A DNA stretch of 18,279 nt from VAZQ01 sp040510815 (lineage in GTDB: Bacteria; Pseudomonadota; Alphaproteobacteria; Rhizobiales; Xanthobacteraceae): positions 1 through 18,279 of the forward strand of contig JBEVIH010000331.1 in the NCBI GenBank assembly GCA_040510815.1, in the 5' to 3' direction. The number at the start of each line of letters is the position of its first letter. Within the stretch, counting starts at the first letter, position 1. This document shows positions 6,110 to 12,777 of the stretch, one piece after another. The notes under the pieces were generated by a model. That model worked only from the letters and a program-made list of their open reading frames with translations, did not search any database and was not told the DNA's origin. Both the position numbers and the translations under genes were made by a program.

Positions 6110-6788
6110 GGACGCAATACCCGACGCCGCGGACGGTATGGATCAGCGGATAGGCCTGCTGACCGTCGACCTTGCGGCGGACGCGGCCGACATAGACGTC
6201 GATGATGTTGGTGGTGGGATCGAAATGCAGGTCCCAGACGTGCTGCAGCAGCATCGCCCGCGGCACGACCTGGCCTTCGTTGCGAACCAGGTATTCGAGC
6301 ACCTGGAACTCTCGCGGCAGCAGCGGGATGTCGCGGCCGGCGCGGGTCACCGTGCGTGACACCAGGTCGAGCGCCAGGTCGCCGACGCGCAGCACCGTCT
6401 CCTTGACGACGGTGTCGCTGCGGCGGGCGAGCGCGTCGACGCGCGCGAGCAATTCCGCGACCGCGAACGGCTTGACCAGGTAGTCGTCGCCGCCGGCGCG
6501 CAGGCCGCGCACCCGATCGTCGATCTCGCCGAGCGCGCTGACGATCAGGGCCGGCGTGACGATGCCGTCCTCGCGCAGCCGACGGATCACCGCCAGCCCG
6601 TCGATGTCGGGAAGCATGCGGTCGATCGTCATCACCGCATATTCGGCGGAGCGTCCGCAGGTGAGCCCGCCCTCGCCGTCGACGGCGAGATCGACCTGAT
6701 AGCCGTTCGCCGCCAGCGCATCGGCGAGCTGCGCGGCGGTCTCGCGGTCGTCCTCGATGACGAGAATGCGACGCCGTGCTGCGGCCAT
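6096..6788 (-). CDS. OmpR/PhoB-family two-component response regulator
   Basis: A 230-aa DNA-binding regulator and the cognate partner of the overlapping kinase. The receiver is at about 7-118 with acidic E12-D13-D14, phospho-acceptor D56 (TIDRMLPDIDG), switch S84 and K106 in KPF. The C-terminal winged-helix domain at about 132-228 includes LLPREFQVLEYLVRNEGQVV, the recognition-helix region TTNIIDVYVGRVRRKVD and the closing HTVRGVGYCV. The start ATG 6788 is preceded by AGGAAG at a good distance on the minus strand. It is first in a two-gene operon. The target genes are not evident here; autoregulation from the region above 6800 is plausible but no direct-repeat operator was identified. Confidence 0.94.
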   Translation of the reverse strand: MAAARRRILVIEDDRETAAQLADALAANGYQVDLAVDGEGGLTCGRSAEYAVMTIDRMLPDIDGLAVIRRLREDGIVTPALIVSALGEIDDRVRGLRAGGDDYLVKPFAVAELLARVDALARRSDTVVKETVLRVGDLALDLVSRTVTRAGRDIPLLPREFQVLEYLVRNEGQVVPRAMLLQHVWDLHFDPTTNIIDVYVGRVRRKVDGQQAYPLIHTVRGVGYCVRAPR

Positions 6789-6824
6789 GCCTTCGCTTCC
6801 TAACCGCTATAGCGCTCATTGTTG

Positions 6825-6897
6825 GAGCATGATCTTTTCCGAAAACCGGTATCCACCCCGGATCAAGTCCGGGGCAGGCTTTTTCGGGATCATGCTC
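6825..6897. repeat. GAGCATGATC palindromic repeat with a nested CCGGATCAAGTCCGG module
   Basis: The outer arms GAGCATGATC (6825-6834) and GATCATGCTC (6888-6897) bracket the TTTTCCGAAAACCGGTATCC body. Inside lies a second palindrome CCCCGGA-TCAAG-TCCGGGG (6856-6874) plus CAGGC, which splits the usual CCAC|TTTTCGGG junction of the element as I remember it. The same module stands alone in tandem at 7466-7506. It is located upstream of the regulator-kinase operon. Confidence 0.75.
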
Positions 6898-7157
6898 TCC
6901 CGAGCCCGAAGTTCGTCAGGACCCGCCGCACACTCTCATACGAGCTTCGCCATCAAAGGGACACTGCAACCTCGCAACATCTTGGCAAAGAATTGAAAAT
7001 CGAAATACTGACTTTTTTGTCAGAAACTGTCGCATTACTCATTTGAGTATTCCAGTTCGATTGCCTATTGGCGATCCCTGCCGTCGCGCATGCGCCGCTG
7101 CACAGGGCGATGAGCGACATCGGACGGGCTTGGGGCTCGACACCGGGAGCAACCACC
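6898..7157. promoter_or_regulatory. AT-rich upstream region of the small secreted protein gene
   Basis: Bases about 6990-7055 are far more AT-rich than average and carry CTGACTTTTTTGTCAG near 7009 (4-5 bp arms) and a perfect 6-bp inverted repeat TACTCA-TT-TGAGTA at 7036-7049. These could be operator sites for the + strand gene at 7158. No confident -35/-10 pair was found, and 7055-7157 holds nothing recognisable besides the ribosome binding site. Confidence 0.35.
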
Positions 7158-7403
7158 ATGATGCGCAAGACCATGATCGCGCTGGCCGCCGTCGCCTTCA
7201 GCTATGCGATGCTGCCATCGACCAGCGCGGATGCCCGCATGCGCGGCGGGTTCGTCGGCGCACGCTCGCACGTCGCGTTCAAGCCGGCGTTCCATCATCG
7301 CCAGTTCTTCGTCGCCGCGCCGATCGTCGTCGGCGTCGGCGCCACGTGCTGGCGCTGGGGGTCGACACCCTGGGGCTGGCGCAAAGTCTGGGTCTGCGGC
7401 TAG
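7158..7403 (+). CDS. Small secreted hypothetical protein (81 aa)
   Basis: ATG 7158 is preceded by GGGAG 8 bases upstream and begins a clear Sec signal peptide (MMRKTMIALAAVAFSYAMLP, cleavage probably after SADA near residue 26). The mature part is about 55 residues, rich in Arg, His and Trp, with GFVGARSHVAFKPAFHHRQF, a short hydrophobic stretch (VAAPIVVGVGA) and a Trp/Gly-rich tail CWRWGSTPWGWRKVWVCG. The two cysteines in the tail could form a disulfide after export. I recall many small exported proteins ending in W/G/C-rich tails in this clade but no function for them. The frame is open to 7068, but the signal peptide and ribosome binding site fix the start at 7158 (or ATG 7161). Confidence 0.72.
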   Translation: MMRKTMIALAAVAFSYAMLPSTSADARMRGGFVGARSHVAFKPAFHHRQFFVAAPIVVGVGATCWRWGSTPWGWRKVWVCG

Positions 7404-7465
7404 TGCAGATGCCGATAAGTGGATCGCGCCGGCGTGGCGCAGGGGGCGGCGAACGGGGGGCCTGG

Positions 7466-7506
7466 CCCCGGATCAGGTCCGGGGCGGGCCCCGGATCGAG
7501 TCCGGG
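7466..7506. repeat. Tandem CCGGATCRRGTCCGG palindromes
   Basis: Two consecutive copies of the short palindrome, CCCCGGATCAGGTCCGGGG (7466-7484) and CCCCGGATCGAGTCCGGG (7489-7506). The second is followed by TCAGGC, as in the nested copy near 6856. This shows the module exists independently of the larger GAGCATGATC element. Confidence 0.7.
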
Positions 7507-7510
7507 TCAG

Positions 7511-7679
7511 GCGTTCGCTGGCACCTGCGGCGAACGCCGACGCGCAGGCTGACCGCGCCAGAAGTCTTGCGCAGCGCATGTATCGCGTCGGCGCTGCGGG
7601 CGAGTGCGCAGCAAGCACGAAGGGCTCGTCGTTGCGCCCTCGCCAACCAAACCCCGGCCTGCCGGGGTTTGGTCTTTTT
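7511..7679 (+). ncRNA. Possible structured small RNA or 3' UTR ending in a terminator
   Basis: No believable ORF covers 7404-7646, yet the + strand ends in a strong intrinsic terminator. Upstream stems include GCGTTCGC/GCGAACGC (7511-7518 with 7530-7537) and GCTGCG/CGCAGC (7593-7598 with 7607-7612). This could be an independent small RNA or a long structured 3' UTR of the secreted-protein gene at 7158. No promoter was identified between 7404 and 7511, so the 5' end is a guess. Confidence 0.3.
7647..7679 (+). terminator. Strong rho-independent terminator
   Basis: A perfect 12-bp GC-rich stem CCAAACCCCGGC (7647-7658) / GCCGGGGTTTGG (7661-7672) is followed by TCTTTTT. In practice the innermost pair opens to give a 4-base loop. 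It acts on + strand transcripts coming from the 7158 gene or a small RNA. Confidence 0.85.
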
Positions 7680-7723
7680 CAAGTTGCCGGACGCGGGCGA
7701 GAACACCGCTCGCGATGTTGGAC

Positions 7724-7810
7724 TCGTCATGCCCGGCCTCGTGCCGGGCATCCACGTCTTTCGTGCGGCAACCAAGTCGTGGATGGCCGGGACAAGCCCG
7801 ACCATGACGA
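7724..7810. repeat. CCCGGC/ATCCACG multi-hairpin dispersed repeat
   Basis: Outer arms TCGTCATG (7724-7731) and CATGACGA (7803-7810) enclose GCCCGGC/GCCGGGC (7731-7737, 7743-7749) and ATCCACG/CGTGGAT (7750-7756, 7778-7784). This matches a very common Bradyrhizobium-type intergenic repeat, whose translation gives the frequently mis-annotated GLVPAIHDL peptides. A partial copy lies at 12582-12617. The rest of 7811-7924 shows nothing recognisable. Confidence 0.8.
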
Positions 7811-7924
7811 CGTGGATGGGTCACGCTTGAATGCCGCTGGCCCAAGACACCGGAATGGCGCGCGATGACACCTGCCGCGGATCAGCGCGGGTGACATCGG
7901 CGTGCGGCGGCTTCGGCGGCGGGC

Positions 7925-9133
7925 TCACGCCGTCGTGGTCTGCTTCTCCGGGATCTTGAAACCCAGATACACGCCGCCGCTGATGCCCATGAGGGCGAGC
8001 AGGTTTGCACCGAAGGTCGGCGTCTCCAGATTCGTGTACACGCCGCCCAGATAGATGGCGCCAAGAATGACGGTCCAGATCAACATCTGCCAACGATGAA
8101 TCGTCGGACCATTGGCGTCCTCGACGAGATCCTTCAAGAAGCCGGTCGCCTTGAAGTCCCTGACCTGCGCCTCGTATTCATCCCACAATTGCTTGACGGT
8201 CGGACTCCTGTTGGACCCTTGCCCGGACGCGGAATGGGCCGGAATATTGGCATCCTCGATCACGGTGCCGGCGTCGTCGGAGCTTCTCCTGTCCTTGGCC
8301 TCATAAAGCTTCTCGGCGTCGGAGCGCGAGTGGATGCCCATGGCATGCAGATTCTTCTGCACCCGGCCGGGAGGTCTATCCTTGCTCTGATCGATGGCGA
8401 CCGACGCCAACGCCGTCGCGCCCGATATGCCCATCAACACGAAGCTCTCCGTGGTGATCGAGTTCAAGTCCAGGGTCACCACGAAAATGAACAGAAACGA
8501 CGTCAGGATCAGGCAGAACCAGAGGGCCATCTGGAATCGACCAAGGCTGTAGGGGCGCTGGTCGACGGGAAGCTGCGCAACGGCGTTGTCGCGCATCATC
8601 GGCGTGCGCATGTAGGCGATGACGATGATGATGACAACGGCGAGCGAGGTCATGATTCCGAGCCACATCCGGCCCACATCGTAGGTGATCAGGTCGATCT
8701 TCGGCTGCGGAGCCTCGTCGGTCCCGAGCGGCTTGTCGTTCTTGAACGCCAGCGGCTTGCCATCGACCTCGACGGCAATCGGCACCGCGAATATGCGATC
8801 GTGCCCGAAGGGTTTTCCCAGGAGCCGCGCCCACATCGCGCGATTGCCGTCGAGCCGGGACAGGCGGAAGATGAGCTCGCGACGATCGGGCATGACTCGC
8901 GGCTCCACGCCCAGCAGCGAGCCGTCCAGGCGAAGCCCAATCTTCGCCGGATCGATGGCGGTATCGCCGTCGATCCGGATGCGCACGTCGTCGTTGAGGC
9001 CGGCCTGCGGCAGCTTTCCCGGCGCCGGCGTCAGCAGGGAGAACTTGCCCGGCTCCTCGGCGCAGGTGGCGTGCACGGCGCCGAGAAAAAGGGCACAAGA
9101 GACGAGCGCCTGGCACAGGGCCTTCGACCGCAT
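7925..9133 (-). CDS. Exported multi-pass membrane protein with duplicated two-helix unit
   Basis: A 402-aa protein counting from ATG 9133, chosen because GGAG lies 7 bases upstream and a signal peptide follows directly (MRSKALCQALVSCALFLGAV, cleavage near HATCA|EEPG). Residues about 27-150 form a periplasmic, probably beta-rich domain. Then come TM about 157-175, TM about 203-222 and about 229-247, a soluble region of about 95 residues, and TM about 349-367 and about 376-392. The helix pairs 199-247 and 347-395 repeat each other without gaps: R(F/W)QM at 199 and 347, LMGISG at 233 and 381. The family resembles uncharacterised bacterial proteins with RPYSLGRFQMALWF; no function is known to me. 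ATG 9178 is possible but lacks a ribosome binding site. It is divergent from the Kelch gene, with promoters presumably in 9134-9249. Confidence 0.8.
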   Translation of the reverse strand: MRSKALCQALVSCALFLGAVHATCAEEPGKFSLLTPAPGKLPQAGLNDDVRIRIDGDTAIDPAKIGLRLDGSLLGVEPRVMPDRRELIFRLSRLDGNRAMWARLLGKPFGHDRIFAVPIAVEVDGKPLAFKNDKPLGTDEAPQPKIDLITYDVGRMWLGIMTSLAVVIIIVIAYMRTPMMRDNAVAQLPVDQRPYSLGRFQMALWFCLILTSFLFIFVVTLDLNSITTESFVLMGISGATALASVAIDQSKDRPPGRVQKNLHAMGIHSRSDAEKLYEAKDRRSSDDAGTVIEDANIPAHSASGQGSNRSPTVKQLWDEYEAQVRDFKATGFLKDLVEDANGPTIHRWQMLIWTVILGAIYLGGVYTNLETPTFGANLLALMGISGGVYLGFKIPEKQTTTA

Positions 9134-9249
9134 GGGACCGCTCCACACCGGGGTTCGACGGATGAGTTGCGTTATCATAAATTACAACTTCAAGTTATAG
9201 AGAGCAAGGGGTTGTCGGCGCGCCACCCACCATCCGAACGGAGAACGAC

Positions 9250-10185
9250 ATGGCCAGGCCCGGGACCTTCACCGCCACGCTGCTGCTCGGCGCCACGCTG
9301 ATCGCCGCCGCGACGCTCGCGCAAGGCAGCGGCCGCTGGAACGCCGGCGCGCCGATGCCGTCATCGCGCACCGAGGTGGCGGTCGCCGAGGTGAGCGGCA
9401 AGATCTACGTGGTCGGCGGCTTCGGCGGCGAGCGCGAGCTCGAGATCTACGACCCGGCCGCCGACCGCTGGAGCCGCGGCGCCGCGATCCCGCGCGCGCT
9501 GCATCACGCGGCGGCGGTGGGCCTCAACGGCAAGCTCTACGTCGTCGGCGGCTACGTCGAGGGCTGGACGCCGACCGACGAGGCGCACGAATACGACCCG
9601 GCCAGCGACCGCTGGCGGCGGCTCGCCGCGCTGCCGACGCCGCGCGGCGCGCTGGCGGCGGCGGTGCTCGGCGGCAGGATCCACGCGGTCGGCGGGGTGG
9701 GCTGGCGCGGCCGCAACACGGCGGCGCACGAGGCTTACGATCCCGCCGCCGACCGCTGGAGCACGCTCGCCAACGTGCCGACCGCACGCGACCACCTAGC
9801 GGCCGCGGTGGCGGGCGGATGGCTCTTCGCGGTTGGCGGCCGTGTCGACGGTGACTATGGGCGCAATCTCGCGGCCAACGAGGCCTACGATCCCACCGCC
9901 GACCGCTGGGAGGCGCGCGCGCCGCTGCCGACTGCGCGCAGCGGTATCGCGGCGGCAGTGCTCGACGGGCGCGTGTTCGTGTTCGGCGGCGAGGGACCGG
10001 GCGGCACCTTCCCGCAGGCGGAAGCCTATGACGGCCGCAGCAATGGCTGGACCAGCCATGCCCGCATGCCGACGGCGCGGCACGGGCTCGGCGCGGCCAC
10101 GGTGGCGGGCAAGATCTACGTCATCTCGGGCGGGCCGACGCCCGGCGCCTCGGCCTCGGCGGTGAACGAGATTTTCACGCCGTGA
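9250..10185 (+). CDS. Secreted Kelch-repeat beta-propeller protein
   Basis: A 311-aa exported protein with a signal peptide at about 1-24 (LLLGATLIAAATLAQG). The rest is six Kelch blades, each marked by a hydrophobic strand plus glycine pair and a downstream DPxxDRW: KIYVVGG (51), KLYVVGG (95), RIHAVGG (143), WLFAVGG (191), RVFVFGG (241) and KIYVISGG (288). The first segment (GRWNAGAPMPSSR) and the last (VNEIFTP) can close the sixth blade in velcro fashion. Kelch propellers usually bind proteins or sugars, and some are galactose oxidase- or sialate-isomerase-like; no catalytic residues are evident, so a binding role is more likely. ATG 9250 follows GGAG with 6 bases spacing. It is divergent from the duplicated-helix membrane protein, and possibly co-regulated through the shared AT-rich stretch at 9172-9200. 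Confidence 0.9.
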   Translation: MARPGTFTATLLLGATLIAAATLAQGSGRWNAGAPMPSSRTEVAVAEVSGKIYVVGGFGGERELEIYDPAADRWSRGAAIPRALHHAAAVGLNGKLYVVGGYVEGWTPTDEAHEYDPASDRWRRLAALPTPRGALAAAVLGGRIHAVGGVGWRGRNTAAHEAYDPAADRWSTLANVPTARDHLAAAVAGGWLFAVGGRVDGDYGRNLAANEAYDPTADRWEARAPLPTARSGIAAAVLDGRVFVFGGEGPGGTFPQAEAYDGRSNGWTSHARMPTARHGLGAATVAGKIYVISGGPTPGASASAVNEIFTP

Positions 10186-10190
10186 GGCCC

Positions 10191-10227
10191 ACCGTTTCGT
10201 CAAAAACCATCGTCGAACCGAAACGGT
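10191..10227. terminator. Possible stem-loop between convergent genes
   Basis: ACCGTTTCG (10191-10199) pairs perfectly with CGAAACGGT (10219-10227) across a 19-base loop, starting a few bases after the Kelch stop and facing the YihY gene's 3' end. There is no T-run, so termination is only a possibility. Confidence 0.3.
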
Positions 10228-10279
10228 AGCGTTCGCTCGAGGAGCCCGATGTGAGATCGCATCGCTGCGTGCGAGTGCG

Positions 10280-11218
10280 TCATCCGTCCGCCGTTTTCTT
10301 GCCGCGACCTTCGGTTCGCATCGGCGGAGCGGCCGCCTCGATCGGCTCGCGGCCGATACGCTCATACTCCGCGATCACTTGCGCTCCCAGGAGCAGCACC
10401 AAGGCGCCGATCTCGACGCTCAACAGGACCACGATGGATGTGGTGAGAGAGCCGTAGACGACCTGGATCTGCGACATCGTCGTGTAGTACCAGACGAGAA
10501 TGTGGCGGGTGATTTCCCACAGCAGGGCGGCCGTCACGCCGCCGATCAACGCATGCCGGAAGGATCGTCGCCCCACCGGCATCACCAGATAGATTGCGGT
10601 CAGCAGAAACGCCTCCCCTGTCACGCCCACAATATAGAGAAGCACCGCGGATAGTTGCCCCAGCGAGTGGGCTTGGCCGAAGATCGTGATATTCCTGGTC
10701 CCCATCGAATGAAGCACACCGGACACCAAAGTAACGATGAGCACGCCGATGCCCAGAAAGATGATGAACAGATACGGCAACACCGCGGACACGAGGAAGT
10801 GCCGCCGCTTGATCGCGACGCGATGAAAGAAAATCACCGACATGGCGTTCTCCAGAACGGTAAACGCGAGCGCGCTGAAGAAAAGCATCGTCACGAGCAG
10901 AAAGCCGCCCACCAGTTCCCGATGCGCGAGGAAATTGCGCAGCTCCCCGACCAAGGCGTTCGACTGACCCGGAACGACAAATTCGAGATACTCGCGGAGC
11001 ATCAGCAAAATCCGGTCTTCCTCGAATATGTTCGACAGCACCATCAGGATGAGGATCAGCAGCGGGATGAGCGAGAGCAAGGTGTAATACGCCACCGCCC
11101 CCGCGAGCAGCAGACCCTGGTTGGCGCGAAATTGCTTGATCACGGCCAACGCGAACGCGCCCGGATGTTTGAGCACCTTCCTGGCATTGCGGCCCAAGCC
11201 GCGCGTTCCGGCTACCAT
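10280..11218 (-). CDS. YihY/virulence factor BrkB family inner-membrane protein
   Basis: A 312-aa polytopic membrane protein of the YihY/BrkB family. Hallmarks: LLLAGAVAYYTLLSLIPLLI (37-56) at the first helix, an extracytoplasmic loop, then helices at about 103-123, 143-168, 187-212, 222-237 and 258-284, and VYGSLTTSIVVLL (254-266) before the last one. The family is often annotated as ribonuclease BN through historical error, and its molecular role is unsettled. ATG 11218 is chosen because AGGAAGGA lies 7 bases upstream on the minus strand; the frame is open to 11332 but those 38 residues are polar, uncharacteristic and lack a ribosome binding site. It ends in a basic tail (RTEGRGKKTADG). The upstream 11219-11385 separates it from the methyltransferase, with no clear promoter. 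Confidence 0.92.
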   Translation of the reverse strand: MVAGTRGLGRNARKVLKHPGAFALAVIKQFRANQGLLLAGAVAYYTLLSLIPLLILILMVLSNIFEEDRILLMLREYLEFVVPGQSNALVGELRNFLAHRELVGGFLLVTMLFFSALAFTVLENAMSVIFFHRVAIKRRHFLVSAVLPYLFIIFLGIGVLIVTLVSGVLHSMGTRNITIFGQAHSLGQLSAVLLYIVGVTGEAFLLTAIYLVMPVGRRSFRHALIGGVTAALLWEITRHILVWYYTTMSQIQVVYGSLTTSIVVLLSVEIGALVLLLGAQVIAEYERIGREPIEAAAPPMRTEGRGKKTADG

Positions 11219-11385
11219 CTGAGTATCCTTCCTCTGGGAGCGGGCTCGGCCCGGCTTCCACTCGGCCAATGACGCATCGTTGCTCAGGGCGGGAACGCGT
11301 GCCGACGTCTCGTGTTCCGGGCGAGTGCGCACCGGAGCCCGGATGAGTTTTAAGCGCGTTCACGCCCGTCGATAGCGTGTCGTCC

Positions 11386-12009
11386 TCACCGGCGCCAAAC
11401 GCTCGCCAGCCAGGGCTGTCGTTCGCGCGGCAGCCCGGCGGGGCGGTAATAATGATCAAGCTCGACGAATCCCGCGGCCGACAGATAGCGGCGCCAAGCA
11501 TCAAGATCGTGATAAGCGCAGTAGCATCCGGCATTCCAGCCTTCCTCGTTATGGCCGCGCGGATTCGAGCTGAACAGCACGCCACCCGGTTTGAGACTGG
11601 CGCGCAGCTCCAGCAACACGCGCGGCAGTTCCTGGCTGGGGACATGACACAGCGCGGCGTTGGCGAACACACCATCGAAATGGCTGTCCGGCAGATCGAG
11701 CGCGAGGAAATCCTGCTGCCATACGTCGCAGCCGCTATGGGCGCGCGCCATCGCGGCGAAATGCGCGGCGCCCTCCAGACCCACCGCGATGTGACCGCGC
11801 TCGGCAAACGCCTTGAGGTCGCGGCCGGGCCCGCAGCCAAAGTCCAGTATCGTAAAAGGCGGGTCACCCTCGATGCGTTGCAACAGCGCGGCGATGTTCT
11901 GCTTGACGTCGTGGTCGCGCGTGCCTTGCCAGAACGCCTCGGCGCGCCGGTTGTAGTGATCCAGCGTGCCACCGGTGATGCTTTCCAGGTCTTGCGGACT
12001 GAGCTTCAT
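11386..12009 (-). CDS. Class I SAM-dependent methyltransferase
   Basis: A 207-aa cytoplasmic methyltransferase of the UbiE/COQ5-like or Methyltransf_11/25 type. Motif I is ILDFGCGPGRDLKAF (54-68), the acidic/motif II region is GLEGAAHF (78-85), motif post-I is CDVWQQDFLALDLPDSHFDG (94-113), and motif III is LKPGGVLFSSNPRG (139-152). The segment HNEEGWNAGCYCAYHDLDAW follows, a pattern I associate with small-molecule methyltransferases that do not fit a named pathway. The substrate cannot be told from sequence. ATG 12009 begins the compact N-terminus MKLSPQDLESITGGTLDHYN; upstream in-frame starts (12087, 12036) would read into the palindromic repeat and are rejected. The ribosome binding site is weak. 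Confidence 0.85.
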   Translation of the reverse strand: MKLSPQDLESITGGTLDHYNRRAEAFWQGTRDHDVKQNIAALLQRIEGDPPFTILDFGCGPGRDLKAFAERGHIAVGLEGAAHFAAMARAHSGCDVWQQDFLALDLPDSHFDGVFANAALCHVPSQELPRVLLELRASLKPGGVLFSSNPRGHNEEGWNAGCYCAYHDLDAWRRYLSAAGFVELDHYYRPAGLPRERQPWLASVWRR

Positions 12010-12049
12010 ATCCGATCCAGGTCGCGTCCTCGTCATTGTATCGCAGCGC

Positions 12050-12167
12050 GTAGCCCGGATTGAGCGCCAGCGAAATCCGGGGCCCACCTGCTCGATTCGT
12101 CGTCCCGGATTTCGCCATAGCGCGTCGAAGACGCGCGTGAACGCGCTTGGGGCTCAATCCGGGCTAC
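12050..12167. repeat. Nested inverted repeat GTAGCCCGGATTGAGC...GCTCAATCCGGGCTAC
   Basis: Outer 16-bp arms (12050-12065 with 12152-12167) enclose an inner 11-bp pair CGAAATCCGGG (12071-12081) / CCCGGATTTCG (12104-12114). It also holds a GC-rich stretch with repeated ACGCGC. It has the look of a dispersed intergenic repeat in this clade. It sits just upstream of the methyltransferase start, between divergent genes. Confidence 0.75.
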
Positions 12168-12308
12168 GGTGCCGCGGCGTTGGACCAGGTTGAAATTTGC
12201 AACCGCACACCGCATGCCGGCTCCGCACAGTTCGCGGTTATGCCGAAAAATAGGGGGTTTCCGGTAGTCGCGTGCGGGCCGAAAGACGGTCGGGGAAAAG
12301 CGGCTTTC

Positions 12309-12324
12309 TGTGATCGCCATCACA
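12309..12324. promoter_or_regulatory. Perfect CRP-type operator TGTGA-N6-TCACA
   Basis: TGTGATCGCCATCACA is an exact CRP consensus palindrome, though other CRP/FNR-family regulators could bind a similar site. A possible -10 (TAGGTT, 12346-12351) would put transcription start near 12358, placing the palindrome about 41-42 bases upstream, the classic class II activator position. The 53-aa peptide gene starts at 12387. The rest of 12168-12386 shows nothing else recognisable. Confidence 0.55.
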
Positions 12325-12386
12325 TCGCCGGCGCGACCCCTGCGCTAGGTTTGCGACAACAGGGTGAATAAAGGTGGAGACCTCAC

Positions 12387-12548
12387 ATGCGCACGATCAG
12401 CCTACTGGCCGTTGCCGCCTCTCTGATCCTGGTCGGCGTTGCCGTGCGGGCCGCCGCGACGCCGCCGCAGGCTGAGCCTTTCAAGGTCCAGAACTTCCGC
12501 GGGGCAACCCCGGCGGGCGGCCTCTACGTCATGCCGCCGGTCTACTAA
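12387..12548 (+). CDS. Secreted 53-residue peptide
   Basis: ATG 12387 is preceded by GGTGGAG at 7 bases, a good ribosome binding site. The first ~23 residues form a textbook signal peptide (MRTISLLAVAASLILVGVAV, then RAAA). The predicted mature peptide is about 29 residues, Pro/Gly-rich, with no cysteine: TPPQAEPFKVQNF followed by RGATPAGGLYVMPPVY. Codons are G/C-biased at the third position like true genes here. It is not a family I can name. The CRP-type site upstream and the hairpin repeat directly after the stop suggest a self-contained regulated transcript. Confidence 0.65.
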   Translation: MRTISLLAVAASLILVGVAVRAAATPPQAEPFKVQNFRGATPAGGLYVMPPVY

Positions 12549-12581
12549 GGCGCGCTTCGCTGGAACCAGATCGGTCCCGTG

Positions 12582-12617
12582 GTGATGGCCGGGCTTGTCC
12601 CGGCCATCCACGTCTTG
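12582..12617. repeat. Partial copy of the CCCGGC/ATCCACG repeat
   Basis: The hairpin ATGGCCGGG (12585-12593) / CCCGGCCAT (12599-12607) with loop CTTGT, followed by CCACGTCTTGG, matches the inner part of the element at 7724-7810 in the opposite orientation. Lying 36 bases after the 53-aa peptide stop, it may protect or end that transcript. Confidence 0.65.
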
Positions 12618-12701
12618 GCCGCCGCACGATGTGTCCGCTGATGTGTCCGAGCCTTGCCCATCCCGCGCGCGTGAGGCGCCGCCCGGTGACCTGCGCGGCT
12701 C

Positions 12702-12717
12702 GGTGACTTTGATCACA
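12702..12717. promoter_or_regulatory. Near-consensus CRP-type site before the tandem binding proteins
   Basis: GGTGA-CTTTGA-TCACA has one perfect half-site and one mismatch in the other. It lies 60 bases before the ATG at 12778, about the same distance as the perfect site from the 53-aa peptide gene (62 bases). Regulation by the same CRP/FNR-like protein is an inference. Confidence 0.4.
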
Positions 12718-12742
12718 GACGCTGGCGGAGAGGTCTGTTAGA

Positions 12743-12770
12743 ATCCCGGCACCTTTTGGCGCGCCGGGAT
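12743..12770 (+). promoter_or_regulatory. Hairpin overlapping the ribosome binding region of the first binding protein
   Basis: ATCCCGGC (12743-12750) pairs with GCCGGGAT (12763-12770) across a 12-base loop. The 3' arm contains the only Shine-Dalgarno-like GGGAT before ATG 12778, so folding could limit ribosome access. There is no T-run, so it is not a terminator. Confidence 0.35.
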
Positions 12771-12777
12771 CGATCGC

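Noticed and set aside
4421..6205. 594-aa open frame on the + strand
   Set aside because: It is antisense to the histidine kinase; the Arg/His/Gly-rich composition is typical of a shadow frame, and the minus-strand protein has all kinase motifs.
7590..7650. tRNA-like stretch ending CCAACCA
   Set aside because: No T-arm consensus (GTTCRA) or anticodon stem of the right geometry; the CCAA bases belong to the terminator stem.
7473..7805. 110-aa minus-strand frame beginning MVGLVPAIHDL
   Set aside because: This is the translation of a dispersed palindromic repeat, a common mis-annotation in this clade.
10362..11972. 536-aa minus-strand frame across two genes
   Set aside because: It is out of register with both the YihY and methyltransferase genes, which have clear family motifs; it is a GC-rich shadow.
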